Assembly (NCBI GenBank): GCA_022447225.1
Contig: JAKVAZ010000007.1
Location: 298,475-362,474 of the forward strand
Source: Fuerstiella sp.
GTDB lineage: Bacteria; Planctomycetota; Planctomycetia; Planctomycetales; Planctomycetaceae
Length of the DNA stretch: 64,000 bases
Direction of reading: 5' to 3'
The notes under the pieces are model-generated. The model was given only the letters and a program-made list of their open reading frames with translations, did not search any database and was not told where the DNA came from. Positions 36,493-46,292 of the stretch are shown here, piece by piece. Position 1 is the first letter of the stretch; each line of letters opens with the position of its first letter. The position numbers were made by a program, and so were the translations under genes.

Positions 36493-37773
36493 ATGCAGAT
36501 CAAAGGCGTCTTTTGTCTTTCTCTAAGTGTGATGGCGACCCTGTTGCCTACCTGTGATGGCTCAGAAAAGGAATTCAACTATGACGAATCTCTTGTTCCG
36601 CGATACGAACTTCCGAATCCACTGATGACAGAGGACGGAAGGGTTGTGAATTCGGTCGAGATCTGGCGGTCAGTCCGACGTCCGGAAATTTTGCGGTTAT
36701 TCGAACAACACGTCTTCGGTCGGCTGCCCGGGATTAACGTGAGACTTCGTGTGCGGACACACGAATGTACCGAGGTTTTTGATCATTTGGCCATTCGCGA
36801 GCAGCAGACGGTTTATCTGACTGATGACGATACCGGTCCTTCGGTTGATGTGTTGATCTATACTCCGAAGAAGTCCGTTGGTCCGGTCCCGGCATTTATG
36901 GGGCTGAATTTTGGAGGCAACCATACGATTGATGCCGATCCCGCGATCCGACTGTCGAAGTCCTTGGAACGTAAAGACCAACGCCGGAAGACTAACGGCA
37001 ATCGGGCTTTAGAAGCGTCACGCGGTTTACGGTCCGCTCGCTGGGACATCAGGAAAATTCTTAGCGGCGGGTACGGACTGGTCACTGCGTATTACGGCGA
37101 TATTGATCCTGATTTTGACGATGGTTTTCAGAACGGTATTCATCAACTGGATCCGGAAAAGGGCCCGGTACGTGCAGGGGATGCGGGCGGTTCGATCAGC
37201 GCGTGGGCCTGGGGGCTCAGTCGGATTCTGGACACGCTGGAAACTCATCCTCTGATTGACGGCCGACGGGTTGCTGTGTTCGGACATTCTCGTCTTGGAA
37301 AAACGTCATTATGGGCAGGTGCAACTGACGAGCGTTTCCGACTCGTGATCTCGAATAATTCCGGGTGTGGTGGTGCCGCCTTGTCGCGACGGCGTTACGG
37401 TGAAACTGTGAAACGAATTAATACTGTGTTTCCGCACTGGTTTTGCAGGAAACATCGTGAGTACAACGACAAAGAAAACAGTCTGCCGGTTGATCATCAT
37501 CAGTTGCTGGCTTTGATGGCGCCGCGTGCGGTGTATGTTGCCAGTGCTCAGGATGATCGCTGGGCTGACCCTCACGGAGAAATGCTGTCCCTGTACTACG
37601 CGGGGCCGGTATTTGCCCTGTTTGGAAAGTCCGGACTGCCGTCAGCTGATCAGATAGAAATCGACAGGCCGCTGCAGGTCGATGTTGGTTATCACGAGCG
37701 TACGGGGAAACACGACGTCACATCCTATGACTGGACGCAGTACCTGAAATTCGCAGACCGGCACCTGAAGTGA
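36493..37773 (+). CDS. CE15-like glucuronoyl esterase (exported)
   Basis: 426 residues with a signal peptide (MQIKGVFCLSLSVMATLLP). The alpha/beta-hydrolase carries the CE15 signature GHSRLGKTSLWAGA (nucleophile Ser), the Glu-bearing region NNSGCGGAALSRRRYGE, and the C-terminal His in GKHDVTSYDW, so the triad looks complete. CE15 enzymes cleave the ester between 4-O-methyl-glucuronic acid of xylan and lignin; in marine planctomycetes the substrate could be another uronic-acid ester. Shine-Dalgarno GGGGGG precedes the ATG. Monocistronic, convergent with the Kelch protein. Confidence 0.88.
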   Translation: MQIKGVFCLSLSVMATLLPTCDGSEKEFNYDESLVPRYELPNPLMTEDGRVVNSVEIWRSVRRPEILRLFEQHVFGRLPGINVRLRVRTHECTEVFDHLAIREQQTVYLTDDDTGPSVDVLIYTPKKSVGPVPAFMGLNFGGNHTIDADPAIRLSKSLERKDQRRKTNGNRALEASRGLRSARWDIRKILSGGYGLVTAYYGDIDPDFDDGFQNGIHQLDPEKGPVRAGDAGGSISAWAWGLSRILDTLETHPLIDGRRVAVFGHSRLGKTSLWAGATDERFRLVISNNSGCGGAALSRRRYGETVKRINTVFPHWFCRKHREYNDKENSLPVDHHQLLALMAPRAVYVASAQDDRWADPHGEMLSLYYAGPVFALFGKSGLPSADQIEIDRPLQVDVGYHERTGKHDVTSYDWTQYLKFADRHLK

Positions 37774-37947
37774 AAATCCGAAACCGGGATGTGTCAGCCC
37801 AGGTAGGCCTGCGGGCGCGGAATTGTCCTGATTACATTGCCTGTTCAGATGCAGTTTGGAAAACGGAAATCAGCAGCTGTCGGTTCTATTGCATGTCTGA
37901 AAACCGGCCTGCCAGCAGCAATGACTGATTCCTGAAACGGAACGATC

Positions 37948-39786
37948 TCACGGACGCAGCAGGAAAACGCGATCGCTGTTGTGGTAGTCCTTCGCACGTT
38001 TTTCCTGGTAGGCGCCGCCCGCGATCAGCAGACGTCCATTCACGTCAGCAGCCGCACCCCAGGCGACAGGCAACGGAATGTCGGGGCCTCGTCGCCAACG
38101 TCCGGAAGCGGGAGAATAAATGTATGCGGAAGTTCTGCCACCTCCGCTTCCCGTTCCACCCATGACCCAAACCTCTCCGTTATGTGCCGCACAAAGTGGT
38201 GCACTTGGTGGAGAATCCGCCGGATGAACAACCTGGTCCCAGGTTTTCTGCTGAGGATCGTAAGTAAACAATCCCGGACACTTTGAACCAGAGCCTGAGG
38301 CGACATAAATATTTCCGTCAAGAACGCAGCCACTTGCCTGGGCAACCGGACCGGGTGGCGGTGGTTCAGTCTGCCATTTTGTTTGGTCGACAGAGATACT
38401 GAACATGGTTTTTGTCCCGCCACCGATTGCGTACAGACGATCATCGACAGTGAGGGCAACGACCTGGCCTCGGGGTTCATCTAGTGACGGTCCCGGTCGG
38501 ACCAAGTGGCTCTCAGGATCAAAAATCTCGACAGTACTTGTCGCCACAATCTGGTTTCCACTGATGAAAAAACCACCCAGTAGCCACACTTCGCCGCCGA
38601 GAGCAGCAATGCCTGAGTATGACTTGCCAGGTTCCAGCATCGGGGCTTCGACGGCCCATGTTCTGTCTTTAATGTCGTAGGACCAAACGTGGTCCAGATG
38701 GGTCCATTCTGAAGCCGGCCAGCCGAAATAAGTCTTTCCCCCCGCCGTGTACAGTTTGTCCTTGACCCTCGCAAAAATAATGTCGTGGTTTCCGGCAGGC
38801 AGTCGTGGCTGCTCTTCCCAGTGTCGATGCCATTTTGCCTGCAGTGAATTGCTGCGATAAAGATTTTCTCCCCGAACGATCCACAGTCGTCCACTGCGAT
38901 CATGGTGCATCGCACGAACGGGGCCCTCACCGGCGGAAGCGACGGATTGCCATTGTGGTTCTGAATCAGATTTGACTGTCAGTTCCCGAACGGTTCCGTC
39001 TGCAAATCCGACGACAATCTGACGATTTGCCACGGGGGCGATCGAAGTGATCTGTGTACCGTTCGGGGTGTTGATCGTTGTTCCACCTGCATTGACAGAT
39101 TGCGGATCGATACGAAACACTTCCCGTCCGCCGGCCAGCCAGACGGATCCCACGTCATCCGAGCACGCATCGACACGGTCACTGAATGCAGAGGATTGCG
39201 ATTCGATCAGTTGCCACTGATGAGGCCGTTCACGAGAAAGGACTGCCAGTTTCTGTGGTTGGCCATCGCGATGTGAAGCGATAGCCCACACGTTGCCGAA
39301 AGGATCGTCTGCGAAAGGAGACAGGATCCAGGCGGGATCCGGACCGGGAACTCCAGGAACAAACATCCCGTCAGGTCGTTTCATTGCCCTGCAACCGGCC
39401 CACCAGACATCCCCCCAACGCGAGGCAAACAACGCACCAGGTTGGCCGTCATGGCGGAAGGACGCGGTCCGATTTACAGGATCAGCATTGCCGTCTTCGG
39501 AAAACTGCCAGATCTGTCGATTCCGGACCAGCCAAAGATTTCCGTCCGGGGTTAGTTCCAGTCCTTCAATTTTATCTTGCTTCCACAATCCGGCACTGCC
39601 CTGGTTGACACGAACAATGACACCGTCGTTTCCGAAAACGGCCAGATAGATCTGTCCCTGACGGTCCTCACGGATTTGTGTGCGTCCCCTGGGCAGTCCT
39701 TCAAAAATTAACTCATCACCCGGCAGGGAACTTGCCGGGAGAAACAACAAGATGATCAACAGGTGGTGAGTATTCATATCCTGCAT
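37948..39786 (-). CDS. Exported propeller protein (ligand-binding propeller plus Kelch repeats)
   Basis: 612 residues from the ATG at 39786 with GGGGTGA upstream; a downstream ATG at 39777 is possible. The signal peptide (HHLLIILLFLPASSLPG) is followed by beta-propeller repeats typical of two-component-regulator propellers (GLELTPDGNLWLVRNRQIW, DDVGSVWLAGGREVF, DRSGRLWIVRG) and then Kelch repeats (IAALGGEVWLLGGFF, VDDRLYAIGGGTK, CVLDGNIYVASGSG). No kinase or DNA-binding part is attached. It probably binds a periplasmic ligand or protein. No operon partner. Confidence 0.82.
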   Translation of the reverse strand: MQDMNTHHLLIILLFLPASSLPGDELIFEGLPRGRTQIREDRQGQIYLAVFGNDGVIVRVNQGSAGLWKQDKIEGLELTPDGNLWLVRNRQIWQFSEDGNADPVNRTASFRHDGQPGALFASRWGDVWWAGCRAMKRPDGMFVPGVPGPDPAWILSPFADDPFGNVWAIASHRDGQPQKLAVLSRERPHQWQLIESQSSAFSDRVDACSDDVGSVWLAGGREVFRIDPQSVNAGGTTINTPNGTQITSIAPVANRQIVVGFADGTVRELTVKSDSEPQWQSVASAGEGPVRAMHHDRSGRLWIVRGENLYRSNSLQAKWHRHWEEQPRLPAGNHDIIFARVKDKLYTAGGKTYFGWPASEWTHLDHVWSYDIKDRTWAVEAPMLEPGKSYSGIAALGGEVWLLGGFFISGNQIVATSTVEIFDPESHLVRPGPSLDEPRGQVVALTVDDRLYAIGGGTKTMFSISVDQTKWQTEPPPPGPVAQASGCVLDGNIYVASGSGSKCPGLFTYDPQQKTWDQVVHPADSPPSAPLCAAHNGEVWVMGGTGSGGGRTSAYIYSPASGRWRRGPDIPLPVAWGAAADVNGRLLIAGGAYQEKRAKDYHNSDRVFLLRP

Positions 39787-40344
39787 GATATCCACATTCA
39801 CCCCAGGCTGGTCAAGTCACCAGGCAAATGCAAAAACGCCGGAACGCAGTGAAATGGTCCGGGAAAGATGTTTTCGTTTATTTCGCAGACTGTTTCAAAA
39901 CCTGCATTCAGGTTGGTAGAACCCTATTTTAACCACGGTTCCGGTCACCGGCCGTTTTTTCTGAATCTTACGTTCTGTCATGCCGTCAAAATATTGACTT
40001 CAAAGTGTATGCAACCCGGTGAGGAGGATCGGCTGTGTGGCATGGCAAAATGTTCTTCCTCCGGTATGTCACATACTCAGAAAGTTTTTGTCAGAACCGG
40101 CACCATAGGCCCAATGCATTCGAGCAGATATGGGCCGGCCTCTCGCGGATTTCGTGATGGAGGATTGATAATTATCAACGAATTTTCTGGTTGTGATGTG
40201 TTTGGACCGGCCCGGATCAGGCCCCTGCACAGAAATTCGCTCACGAGGAATCTGTCCGTTTGAAACACTGACTGCAGACCAAAATTGCAGTTTTGGGACC
40301 GAAGCTGTTTTGGATTTCAACGTATTCCCGACGTAGATAGACTC
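39787..40344. other. Divergent intergenic region, about 560 bases
   Basis: A 131-codon plus-strand frame (39868-40263) crosses it but lacks a ribosome-binding site and domain, with an ordinary intergenic look (Ser, Arg, Gly, Cys). I see no RNA gene or clear promoter. Confidence 0.4.
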
Positions 40345-41004
40345 ATGTCAATGGAGAGCCAGACCCCGAATACGGAAAAAGAAGAGTTGGTTAACGTCCT
40401 TACGCACGGCGGCGGGCTGTTGCTGGCTGTGGGTGGTGCAGCAGTTTTGTTCAGTTCTGTTGCAGAGCACGCCAGTGGCGCATTGCGGCTAAGTTGCCGG
40501 ATTTACGCGACTGCGCTCGTTGCTCTTTATGCTGCGTCGACTCTTTCTCATTCGTTCGGAAATCCGGACCGCCGAAACTTTTACCGCAGTCTGGATCAGG
40601 GGGTGATTTTTGTTTTTATCGCGGCAAATTTTACACCCTTTGTGATTGCACATTTGCCGCCGATCAGTTGTTGGCTGATTGTGAGCCTGTTGTGGACGCT
40701 TGCCGTTGTTGGTTTCACGTCGAAAGTTTTCTGGCGACATCGAATTGAGTCAATTTCAATAACGCACTACCTTGCGATGGCATGGATTCCGTCTCTGATC
40801 ATGCTTCCGATCCTGCAGTCACTTCCTGTGAATGCTATCCTGTGGTTTGCTGCAGGAGGGCTTTGTTATACGGTTGGTACCATCTTCCTGGCGCTGGATA
40901 CCCGTGTTCGTTATTTTCATGCTCTGTGGCACATTCTGGTCATTGCCGGAAGTAGTTGTCATTTCTACGTGGTTCTTGATTATGTGATCCCGCTGAACTC
41001 GTGA
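40345..41004 (+). CDS. Hemolysin III / PAQR family membrane protein
   Basis: 219 residues from the ATG at 40345 (40351 is as good). Seven TM helices and the family's metal-site motifs: NVLTHGGG, STLSHSFGN (SxxxH), RSLDQGVIFVFIAANFTP and YFHALWHILVIAGSSCHF (HxxxH region). In this superfamily (bacterial YqfA/TrhA, eukaryotic adiponectin receptors) these residues coordinate zinc and act as amide hydrolases or lipid-homeostasis factors; the bacterial substrate is unsettled. Stand-alone. Confidence 0.92.
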   Translation: MSMESQTPNTEKEELVNVLTHGGGLLLAVGGAAVLFSSVAEHASGALRLSCRIYATALVALYAASTLSHSFGNPDRRNFYRSLDQGVIFVFIAANFTPFVIAHLPPISCWLIVSLLWTLAVVGFTSKVFWRHRIESISITHYLAMAWIPSLIMLPILQSLPVNAILWFAAGGLCYTVGTIFLALDTRVRYFHALWHILVIAGSSCHFYVVLDYVIPLNS

Positions 41005-41229
41005 GACTGAGGAATCGCCAATCACCTGTTCGGTGACGGCATTTGTGACGAGTAATCCTGCCGCGGCTTTATGCTTCGGGACAGATCACCATCCAAGACG
41101 ATACGTTCATCGTCTCTTACTCTTATGTCTCGATCGGGTGACAGTTGACATCAGACGTCAACTTTTTCTTCCTCACTGCGGCCATCGAGTTTTGCGGACT
41201 TTTTCCCGACAGAGCCGAATGTTGTAATT

Positions 41230-41742
41230 TTAACTGAATCGTCTGAGCAGAGGCTGTATGACGGCTTCCGGTACAAAATCGGCTAGGCGGGATTCCAGAT
41301 CGTCTGTGGCCCCCATCTTGGCAATTTGCTTGATCAGCGAACTGGAAATATGATTAAAACCTTCACTGGACATCAAAAATACTGACTCAATTTCATCGTC
41401 CAGGACTCGGTTCGCCAAAGACATTGTGAATTCGGCATCGATGTCCATCAGAGTTCGGACTCCGCGCAACATCACCCTGCTGTTACAGCTGCGAACGAAT
41501 TCAACTGCCAGACACTCAAAGGTTCGCACGTGAACATTTGCCAAATGTCCCAGAGCCTTTTCACACATGGCGACTCTTTCGTCAGGACCGAACAATGCCG
41601 CTTTATCCGGATTGATTCCAATGCCAACGGTCAATCGTTCATAAATGCGCGCGGCTCGTTCAATGATATCCTGGTGTCCGAGTGTCAGTGGATCAAAGCT
41701 GCCGACGTAGACGGCATGTGATAATGGCGATGGTTTGGCCAT
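41230..41742 (-). CDS. coaD: Phosphopantetheine adenylyltransferase
   Basis: 170 residues from the ATG at 41742; the frame is open further upstream but that part has no similarity to the family. Motifs of the nucleotidyltransferase fold are clear: GSFDPLTLGHQDII (TxGH), RGVRTLMDIDAEF, and the C-terminal ISSSLIKQIAKMG. CoaD catalyses the penultimate step of coenzyme A synthesis, joining 4'-phosphopantetheine to AMP from ATP. The length is standard (about 160-170). Single gene; divergent from the heat shock genes. Confidence 0.95.
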   Translation of the reverse strand: MAKPSPLSHAVYVGSFDPLTLGHQDIIERAARIYERLTVGIGINPDKAALFGPDERVAMCEKALGHLANVHVRTFECLAVEFVRSCNSRVMLRGVRTLMDIDAEFTMSLANRVLDDEIESVFLMSSEGFNHISSSLIKQIAKMGATDDLESRLADFVPEAVIQPLLRRFS

Positions 41743-42133
41743 GAATAATTTTCTAACAGGTAAAATCCTGAATCGACACCGGAGACTAATTGGTGGCCAT
41801 TCTGATTGCCTGGCAGCATCTGGCAACCATCTCACCCCCTGGTCTGTAAAATTGGCAGCGAGCGTATCCGTCTGCCACAAAAATGTCTGGAGTGCTTGGA
41901 GCCGTAAACGATTATAAATAAATGAGTTATGTATTCTGCTGGTTGAGGATCGCCCCCGTTGCAGTACTCGTTCGGCATGAGTTGTGCAATAACCCAACAG
42001 GGAACTGCAGTACAATGACTGTGCAGGAGCCTTTGCCGTGGTGCTGATCGGCATTGCAAGCGGATGCAACAGCCAGCCAATCAGGAATCAGTTCAAAAAC
42101 TGTCGTCGTCTGAGACGATCCAGGAGCCAATGA
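41743..42133. other. Divergent intergenic region
   Basis: About 390 bases between coaD and the hsp20 pair. It holds an AT-rich stretch near 41905-41935 that could be promoter DNA. No CIRCE element (TTAGCACTC-N9-GAGTGCTAA) is present. Confidence 0.4.
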
Positions 42134-42580
42134 ATGCCTGTATTCCGGTGGGGACAAGCATGGGACGCGTTTCAGGACCTGGAACGCGAAGTTGATCAAT
42201 TGCTGCAGGGAGTCAATCTGTCTTTGCATGGAGTTCGATCAGCGCGTCGTTTTCCACTGGTCAATTTAATTGAAAAAACGGATCATTTTCTACTGACTGC
42301 CGAAGTCCCTGGTGTGGACATCAATGATCTGGAAGTGACTGCTGCCGATGGCCGTCTTACGATCAGAGGAATCCGCAGGCCTCCCGAAGAGTCACAAGAC
42401 GACAGTTTTCGTCGACAGGAACGGTTCCAGGGAAACTGGCAACGGACCATTCAGCTGCCGGATCGTATTCACGAAGACGGATTGAAGGCAGAATATTCTG
42501 CCGGAGTCCTTCGGATTACCCTGGCAAAAGCCACGTCCGGTGTGGCACGCAATATTCCGGTGACTGAGGGACCGGAATGA
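42134..42580 (+). CDS. Hsp20/alpha-crystallin small heat shock protein (first of pair)
   Basis: 148 residues. The alpha-crystallin domain runs from about residue 38 to 135: PLVNLIEKTDHFLLTAEVPGV, DLEVTAADGRLTIRG and LKAEYSAGVLRITLAK (the A-x-x-x-x-G-V-L block). The N-terminal arm has WDAFQDLEREVDQLL, as in other class A bacterial sHsps. These ATP-independent chaperones hold unfolding proteins as large oligomers. A second sHsp follows 55 bases downstream, likely in the same transcript. Confidence 0.9.
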   Translation: MPVFRWGQAWDAFQDLEREVDQLLQGVNLSLHGVRSARRFPLVNLIEKTDHFLLTAEVPGVDINDLEVTAADGRLTIRGIRRPPEESQDDSFRRQERFQGNWQRTIQLPDRIHEDGLKAEYSAGVLRITLAKATSGVARNIPVTEGPE

Positions 42581-42635
42581 TTTCCGTAACCACGTGGTCG
42601 TGAGTGTCAACACGAAAAGAGCGGGAGACGAAATC

Positions 42636-43046
42636 ATGAGTGACATCAATGATGTGAGCATTCGGCTGACCACGGGTGATTCTGCTGCATCGAATGATTT
42701 GTCTGATGGTCAGCGTCTGTTGTTCAATCCGCCGATCGATATTTACGAAACACCGGAGGGGCTTGTCCTGTATGCTGATCTTCCCGGGGTCACCAGCGAT
42801 GGACTTGACCTGCAGGTACAGGACAACAGACTGACACTTTTTGGTCGGACTCAGCGTCGTGACATCGATGACGGAACTGTTGTTCATGAAGAGTACAAGG
42901 TCGGTGATTTTCTGCGTTCGTTTATTCTGAGTGATGAAGTTGATCACGACCGCATTACCGCGCGACTGACCAACGGAGTACTGCAGGTAGAGTTGCCTCG
43001 AGCCAGTCGATCCCGACCGCGACGAATTGAGGTCACGACTGATTGA
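42636..43046 (+). CDS. Hsp20/alpha-crystallin small heat shock protein (second of pair)
   Basis: 136 residues from the ATG at 42636 with GGGAG upstream (42594 GTG rejected, no SD). Alpha-crystallin domain: PPIDIYETPEGLVLYADLPGV, LDLQVQDNRLTLFGR and ARLTNGVLQVELPR (G-V-L). The protein is more acidic than its upstream partner and lacks the first protein's aromatic N-terminal arm, so the two may form a mixed oligomer; this is inference. Ends with a basic SRSRPRRIEV tail. Confidence 0.9.
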   Translation: MSDINDVSIRLTTGDSAASNDLSDGQRLLFNPPIDIYETPEGLVLYADLPGVTSDGLDLQVQDNRLTLFGRTQRRDIDDGTVVHEEYKVGDFLRSFILSDEVDHDRITARLTNGVLQVELPRASRSRPRRIEVTTD

Positions 43047-43374
43047 GCGACGAGACTGAACTGCCCGACAGAGTACTGCGACAAAGTTTCATGTCCGCAG
43101 GCGGTCAGTGTTGGCCTGCTGTCCGCTGACATCCCGGTGACCAGTCTGTGTCGTCTGTCTGTCGTTTTGTTTTGGCCATGCTTCCGGTGCTTCACCGGAA
43201 TGAAACGTATCCGGACACAGCGTTCCGAAGAATATTATTTTCTTGTCCAGGATCGGCCCAGCGTTGTTTCAGCTCAGCATTTTCCGGGTCAGGACTTTTT
43301 ACAAGCCTGGCCGGATCATCGCAGAGCCGGAATTTCAGTTTGGCAGGGATGCCGTTTGCGAACTGGTTGGGCTG
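43047..43374. other. Convergent intergenic region
   Basis: About 330 bases between the hsp20 pair and the lipoprotein-like gene, both ending here. No strong terminator hairpin or gene seen. Confidence 0.4.
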
Positions 43375-44817
43375 TTACTGAACTGCGAACTTCAGTCTGG
43401 AATCGGCTGTGCGACTGCTGAAGTTATCGCGGATCACCAGTCGGATTTCATACTGACCACCTGGCAGGTGTGCCGGCAGCGTAAATTCGTAGCTGAGATA
43501 GTAATCAGAACGTCTTGTGGCAGATTCTTCGCTTTTTGTTTGCAGTTCCAGCTCAATGGGTTCGTCTGATGAACCTGACCATATTTCCAGCGTGCCCCCA
43601 AATGATGTGCGATAATTGCCGAGTGTTGAAGTTTTAGACTGCAGGTTTTCGACTTCGGCGTAAATCAGCAGGCGTTCCCCTGGCTCAAACGTATGAGGTG
43701 TTGGAAACGTAGCGATGGAACCGAAGCCATCAATCTTGCTGCAAAAATCGAGTCGCCGAATTGTCAGGCTCGCCAGAGGTTCGAGTTGTCGGACGGCGGC
43801 ATTGAACTGACCGATCGTCGTCGCGACATGCTCATCGTATTTGGCACTCTTGTCCGGATTTCGGAAACGCAGGATTCCTAGGACCAGTTCCTGCCAAAAC
43901 CTTTGCTCTTCCGCAGACATCAAATCAATCGCTTCTGCTGCGGCAGCCGGTTGGTCAGAAATCAAACGCAGCAGGCGCAGGTTGAGCTGGTGCCGGCGAA
44001 ACTGTTGCGGTTGTTTTGGTGTTCCGGTGTCGGTCTTTGGCCATGTCCCGAGTTTTTGTTCCTGCGCCAGGATCAGTGCACTTAATAGTTTGTCTGAGTC
44101 GATTTCCTGGTAAATATTCTCGAGAGCAGCCGACGGTTGTTGCTCCGCTGCCATGGCTGGAGGTTGTGGCGGCAGTTCAGTTCCGTTTTGGCTACCGAAC
44201 AGGTCCCATTCAAGAGGATTTGGCAGCTTTTCAAACTGTCGTCCCAGCAGATTGCGAGTGTTTCGATCAGGTCCCAGACGCCAGAAACGATCCAGGACAG
44301 ACGGTTCCTGTGCCTGCTGAGGTCTGCCTGGTTCCGGCGGAATCTGACCCGGTGATTCTGCAGAACGGGGACTTTGTGAATGGGAGCCAATATCTGAAGT
44401 GCTGCTGATTGTTGGACGACTGATTGTCGTTGCATCAACCCTCCGTTGCGTTGAGTTTTGTGACCTGGTGTACGAATCATCGGATGTGGAGTCGGACGAG
44501 TCCGAGATTTCGGAATAGGCCGGATCGTTGAAGTCAGGATTCAGCAACCGTGCGACCGGTACGGAGGGCTCTTCAGGCTCAGCCGAAAGTTCAGGTTTCG
44601 CCGGGGCCACAGGATTGGATGGCCTCGGAGGATCAGCAACGCTGTTGTGATTGATCGTTGGCTCGGATTCCGCTGTGGTGAATTCTCCTGACTGCAGGAG
44701 ATTACTAAGTGAATTGACATCCTGAAGCATGGCGCAACCGAAAAGCTGCCACGAAATTAGTGCGCAGGCCGCTAATTGCGTAATCAATGGGAGTCGTCGA
44801 TTTTCACGCCAGTCCAT
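43375..44817 (-). CDS. Planctomycete-type lipoprotein, unknown function
   Basis: 480 residues from the ATG at 44817 (GGAAG upstream); the N-terminus RRLPLITQLAACALISWQLFGC carries a lipobox LFGC, so lipidation is likely. Residues 40-170 are a low-complexity Ser/Pro/Glu linker, then a helical part (about 240-340: LLSALILAQEQKLGTWP) and a C-terminal beta-sandwich (about 360-480: FEPGERLLIYAEVENLQ, LPGGQYEIRLVIRDNFS). I recall similar hypothetical proteins in several planctomycetes but no function. No operon partner. Confidence 0.7.
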   Translation of the reverse strand: MDWRENRRLPLITQLAACALISWQLFGCAMLQDVNSLSNLLQSGEFTTAESEPTINHNSVADPPRPSNPVAPAKPELSAEPEEPSVPVARLLNPDFNDPAYSEISDSSDSTSDDSYTRSQNSTQRRVDATTISRPTISSTSDIGSHSQSPRSAESPGQIPPEPGRPQQAQEPSVLDRFWRLGPDRNTRNLLGRQFEKLPNPLEWDLFGSQNGTELPPQPPAMAAEQQPSAALENIYQEIDSDKLLSALILAQEQKLGTWPKTDTGTPKQPQQFRRHQLNLRLLRLISDQPAAAAEAIDLMSAEEQRFWQELVLGILRFRNPDKSAKYDEHVATTIGQFNAAVRQLEPLASLTIRRLDFCSKIDGFGSIATFPTPHTFEPGERLLIYAEVENLQSKTSTLGNYRTSFGGTLEIWSGSSDEPIELELQTKSEESATRRSDYYLSYEFTLPAHLPGGQYEIRLVIRDNFSSRTADSRLKFAVQ

Positions 44818-45161
44818 CAGGTTTGTGCTTCCGTGCTCAAACCACAATTCGGGATTTGGTTGCGACAATTGGCACAATGGTCATGTCGCGGAACCGCCGA
44901 AGATAATATGGTCGAACGACTTACTGCTACAAGACGGCTTTGAGTATCCGTAGGGTGTACGTCAGACTGGACAACACACATTGCTGCAGATCCTGCCAGG
45001 ACTGCCGAATTACGGTTTAATTGGTTGTCCTATTCCGAATTGACACGTTACAGCATTGTCACCGAGGAATTCGGTTCCGACTTCGAAGCAAACGACTAAT
45101 TGTCTGTTGAACGACTGCTAAGTACTTCCGGAATTGCAATTTTGACATCGGAACGGAGCTA
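44818..45161. other. Divergent intergenic region
   Basis: 344 bases between the lipoprotein and GT4 genes. A TTGACA hexamer at 45040-45045 could be a -35 box for the GT4 gene, but no good -10 sits 16-18 bases on. No gene seen. Confidence 0.4.
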
Positions 45162-46292
45162 ATGTCGCTTTCCACAAACGTTCCAACTCAATCATGTGTT
45201 TCGTCTCGACAGCGGAAGAGGATTACGTTCTGTATTACAGAACTGGATCGAGGCGGCGCGGAAAAGGCACTGGTTCGGGTTGCCACTGGACTGCACCAAC
45301 GTGGCTGGGATGTAAATGTTGTCAGTCTGCGGGATGCAGGATGTCTGGCTAGAGGGCTGAAAACTGCAGACATTTCTGTTGAGGCACTTAATTGCGGAGG
45401 GGCACTCGACATCCGTGCGGTATTTCGACTGTGTAGCGTACTCAAGACAAAACAGCCCAAAATTTTGGTCTGTTTCCTACACCAGGCAAATATCATTGGG
45501 CGGATCGCTGCCTGGCTGGCCGGCGTGCCAACTATGGTTTCCGGAATTCGAGTGGCCGACAGACGCCTTGCGGTCATTTGGGCTGACCGACTGACACGTC
45601 GACTGACACGGAAGTACGTGGCCGTGAGTCGGTCCGTGGCAGAATTGCACAGAGAAAAGTGCGGCATTGACGTGGAAGATATGGCTGTAATCTACAACGG
45701 GGTCGACATTCCTGAGTCATGCCCCGTTCGATTATCACGTCAGGATTCTGAGTTTCGTATCTTATTTGTTGGACGTTTGACTCCTCAAAAACGACCCCAT
45801 AATCTGCTAAGAGCAGTGGCCTCTTTTCCGGAACAACTGAGAAAACGTACGTTTGTTGATTTCCTTGGCGAGGGTGTGCTCAGGGGGAGTCTGGAACACG
45901 ATATCTCCATGGCTGGTCTCAGCAAAAACGTTAGACTCCATGGTCAGCAGACGAACGTGACTGAGTGGATGACAAGGGCCGACGTTCTGGCATTGCCGTC
46001 AGCCTGGGAAGGGTTGCCCAATGTCGTTCTTGAGTCGATGGCCCATGGACTGCCTGTTGTAGCCACCGCAGTTGATGGATTGGGCGAGCTTATTGAATCG
46101 GGGGAAACCGGATGGTTGGTTCCACCCAATGACGTAGCTGCTCTGGCGCATCATCTGACTCTGGTATCAGACGATTCTGAACTGCGGTCCGCAGTTGCCA
46201 GACGGGCTTTTGAAGCGGTTCAGCAGCGTTTTCACTGGGACACCACAATACTGTCGTTTGACAAATTGCTTTCCGAGCTGCTGAATAGCTGA
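45162..46292 (+). CDS. Family 4 (GT-B) glycosyltransferase
   Basis: 376 residues; ATG with GGAGCTA upstream. N-terminal Rossmann half: ITFCITELDRGGAEKALVRVA (acceptor/loop motif) and VSLRDAGCLARGLK. C-terminal donor half: ILFVGRLTPQKRPHNLLRAV, VRLHGQQTNVTEWMTRADVL and the E-x7-E motif in PSAWEGLPNVVLESMAHGLP. Retaining, UDP/GDP-sugar-using transferases of this type build lipopolysaccharide, glycans or glycolipids; the acceptor is unknown. It precedes mraZ by 355 bases and need not belong to the dcw cluster. Confidence 0.92.
   Translation: MSLSTNVPTQSCVSSRQRKRITFCITELDRGGAEKALVRVATGLHQRGWDVNVVSLRDAGCLARGLKTADISVEALNCGGALDIRAVFRLCSVLKTKQPKILVCFLHQANIIGRIAAWLAGVPTMVSGIRVADRRLAVIWADRLTRRLTRKYVAVSRSVAELHREKCGIDVEDMAVIYNGVDIPESCPVRLSRQDSEFRILFVGRLTPQKRPHNLLRAVASFPEQLRKRTFVDFLGEGVLRGSLEHDISMAGLSKNVRLHGQQTNVTEWMTRADVLALPSAWEGLPNVVLESMAHGLPVVATAVDGLGELIESGETGWLVPPNDVAALAHHLTLVSDDSELRSAVARRAFEAVQQRFHWDTTILSFDKLLSELLNS

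Noticed and set aside
39868-40263. 131-codon plus-strand frame between the Kelch and hemolysin III genes
   Set aside because: No ribosome-binding site or domain, and amino acid content like translated intergenic DNA.
41743-42069. Upstream extension of coaD
   Set aside because: The frame is open, but the added 109 residues have no counterpart in the CoaD family and the normal 170-residue start fits exactly.
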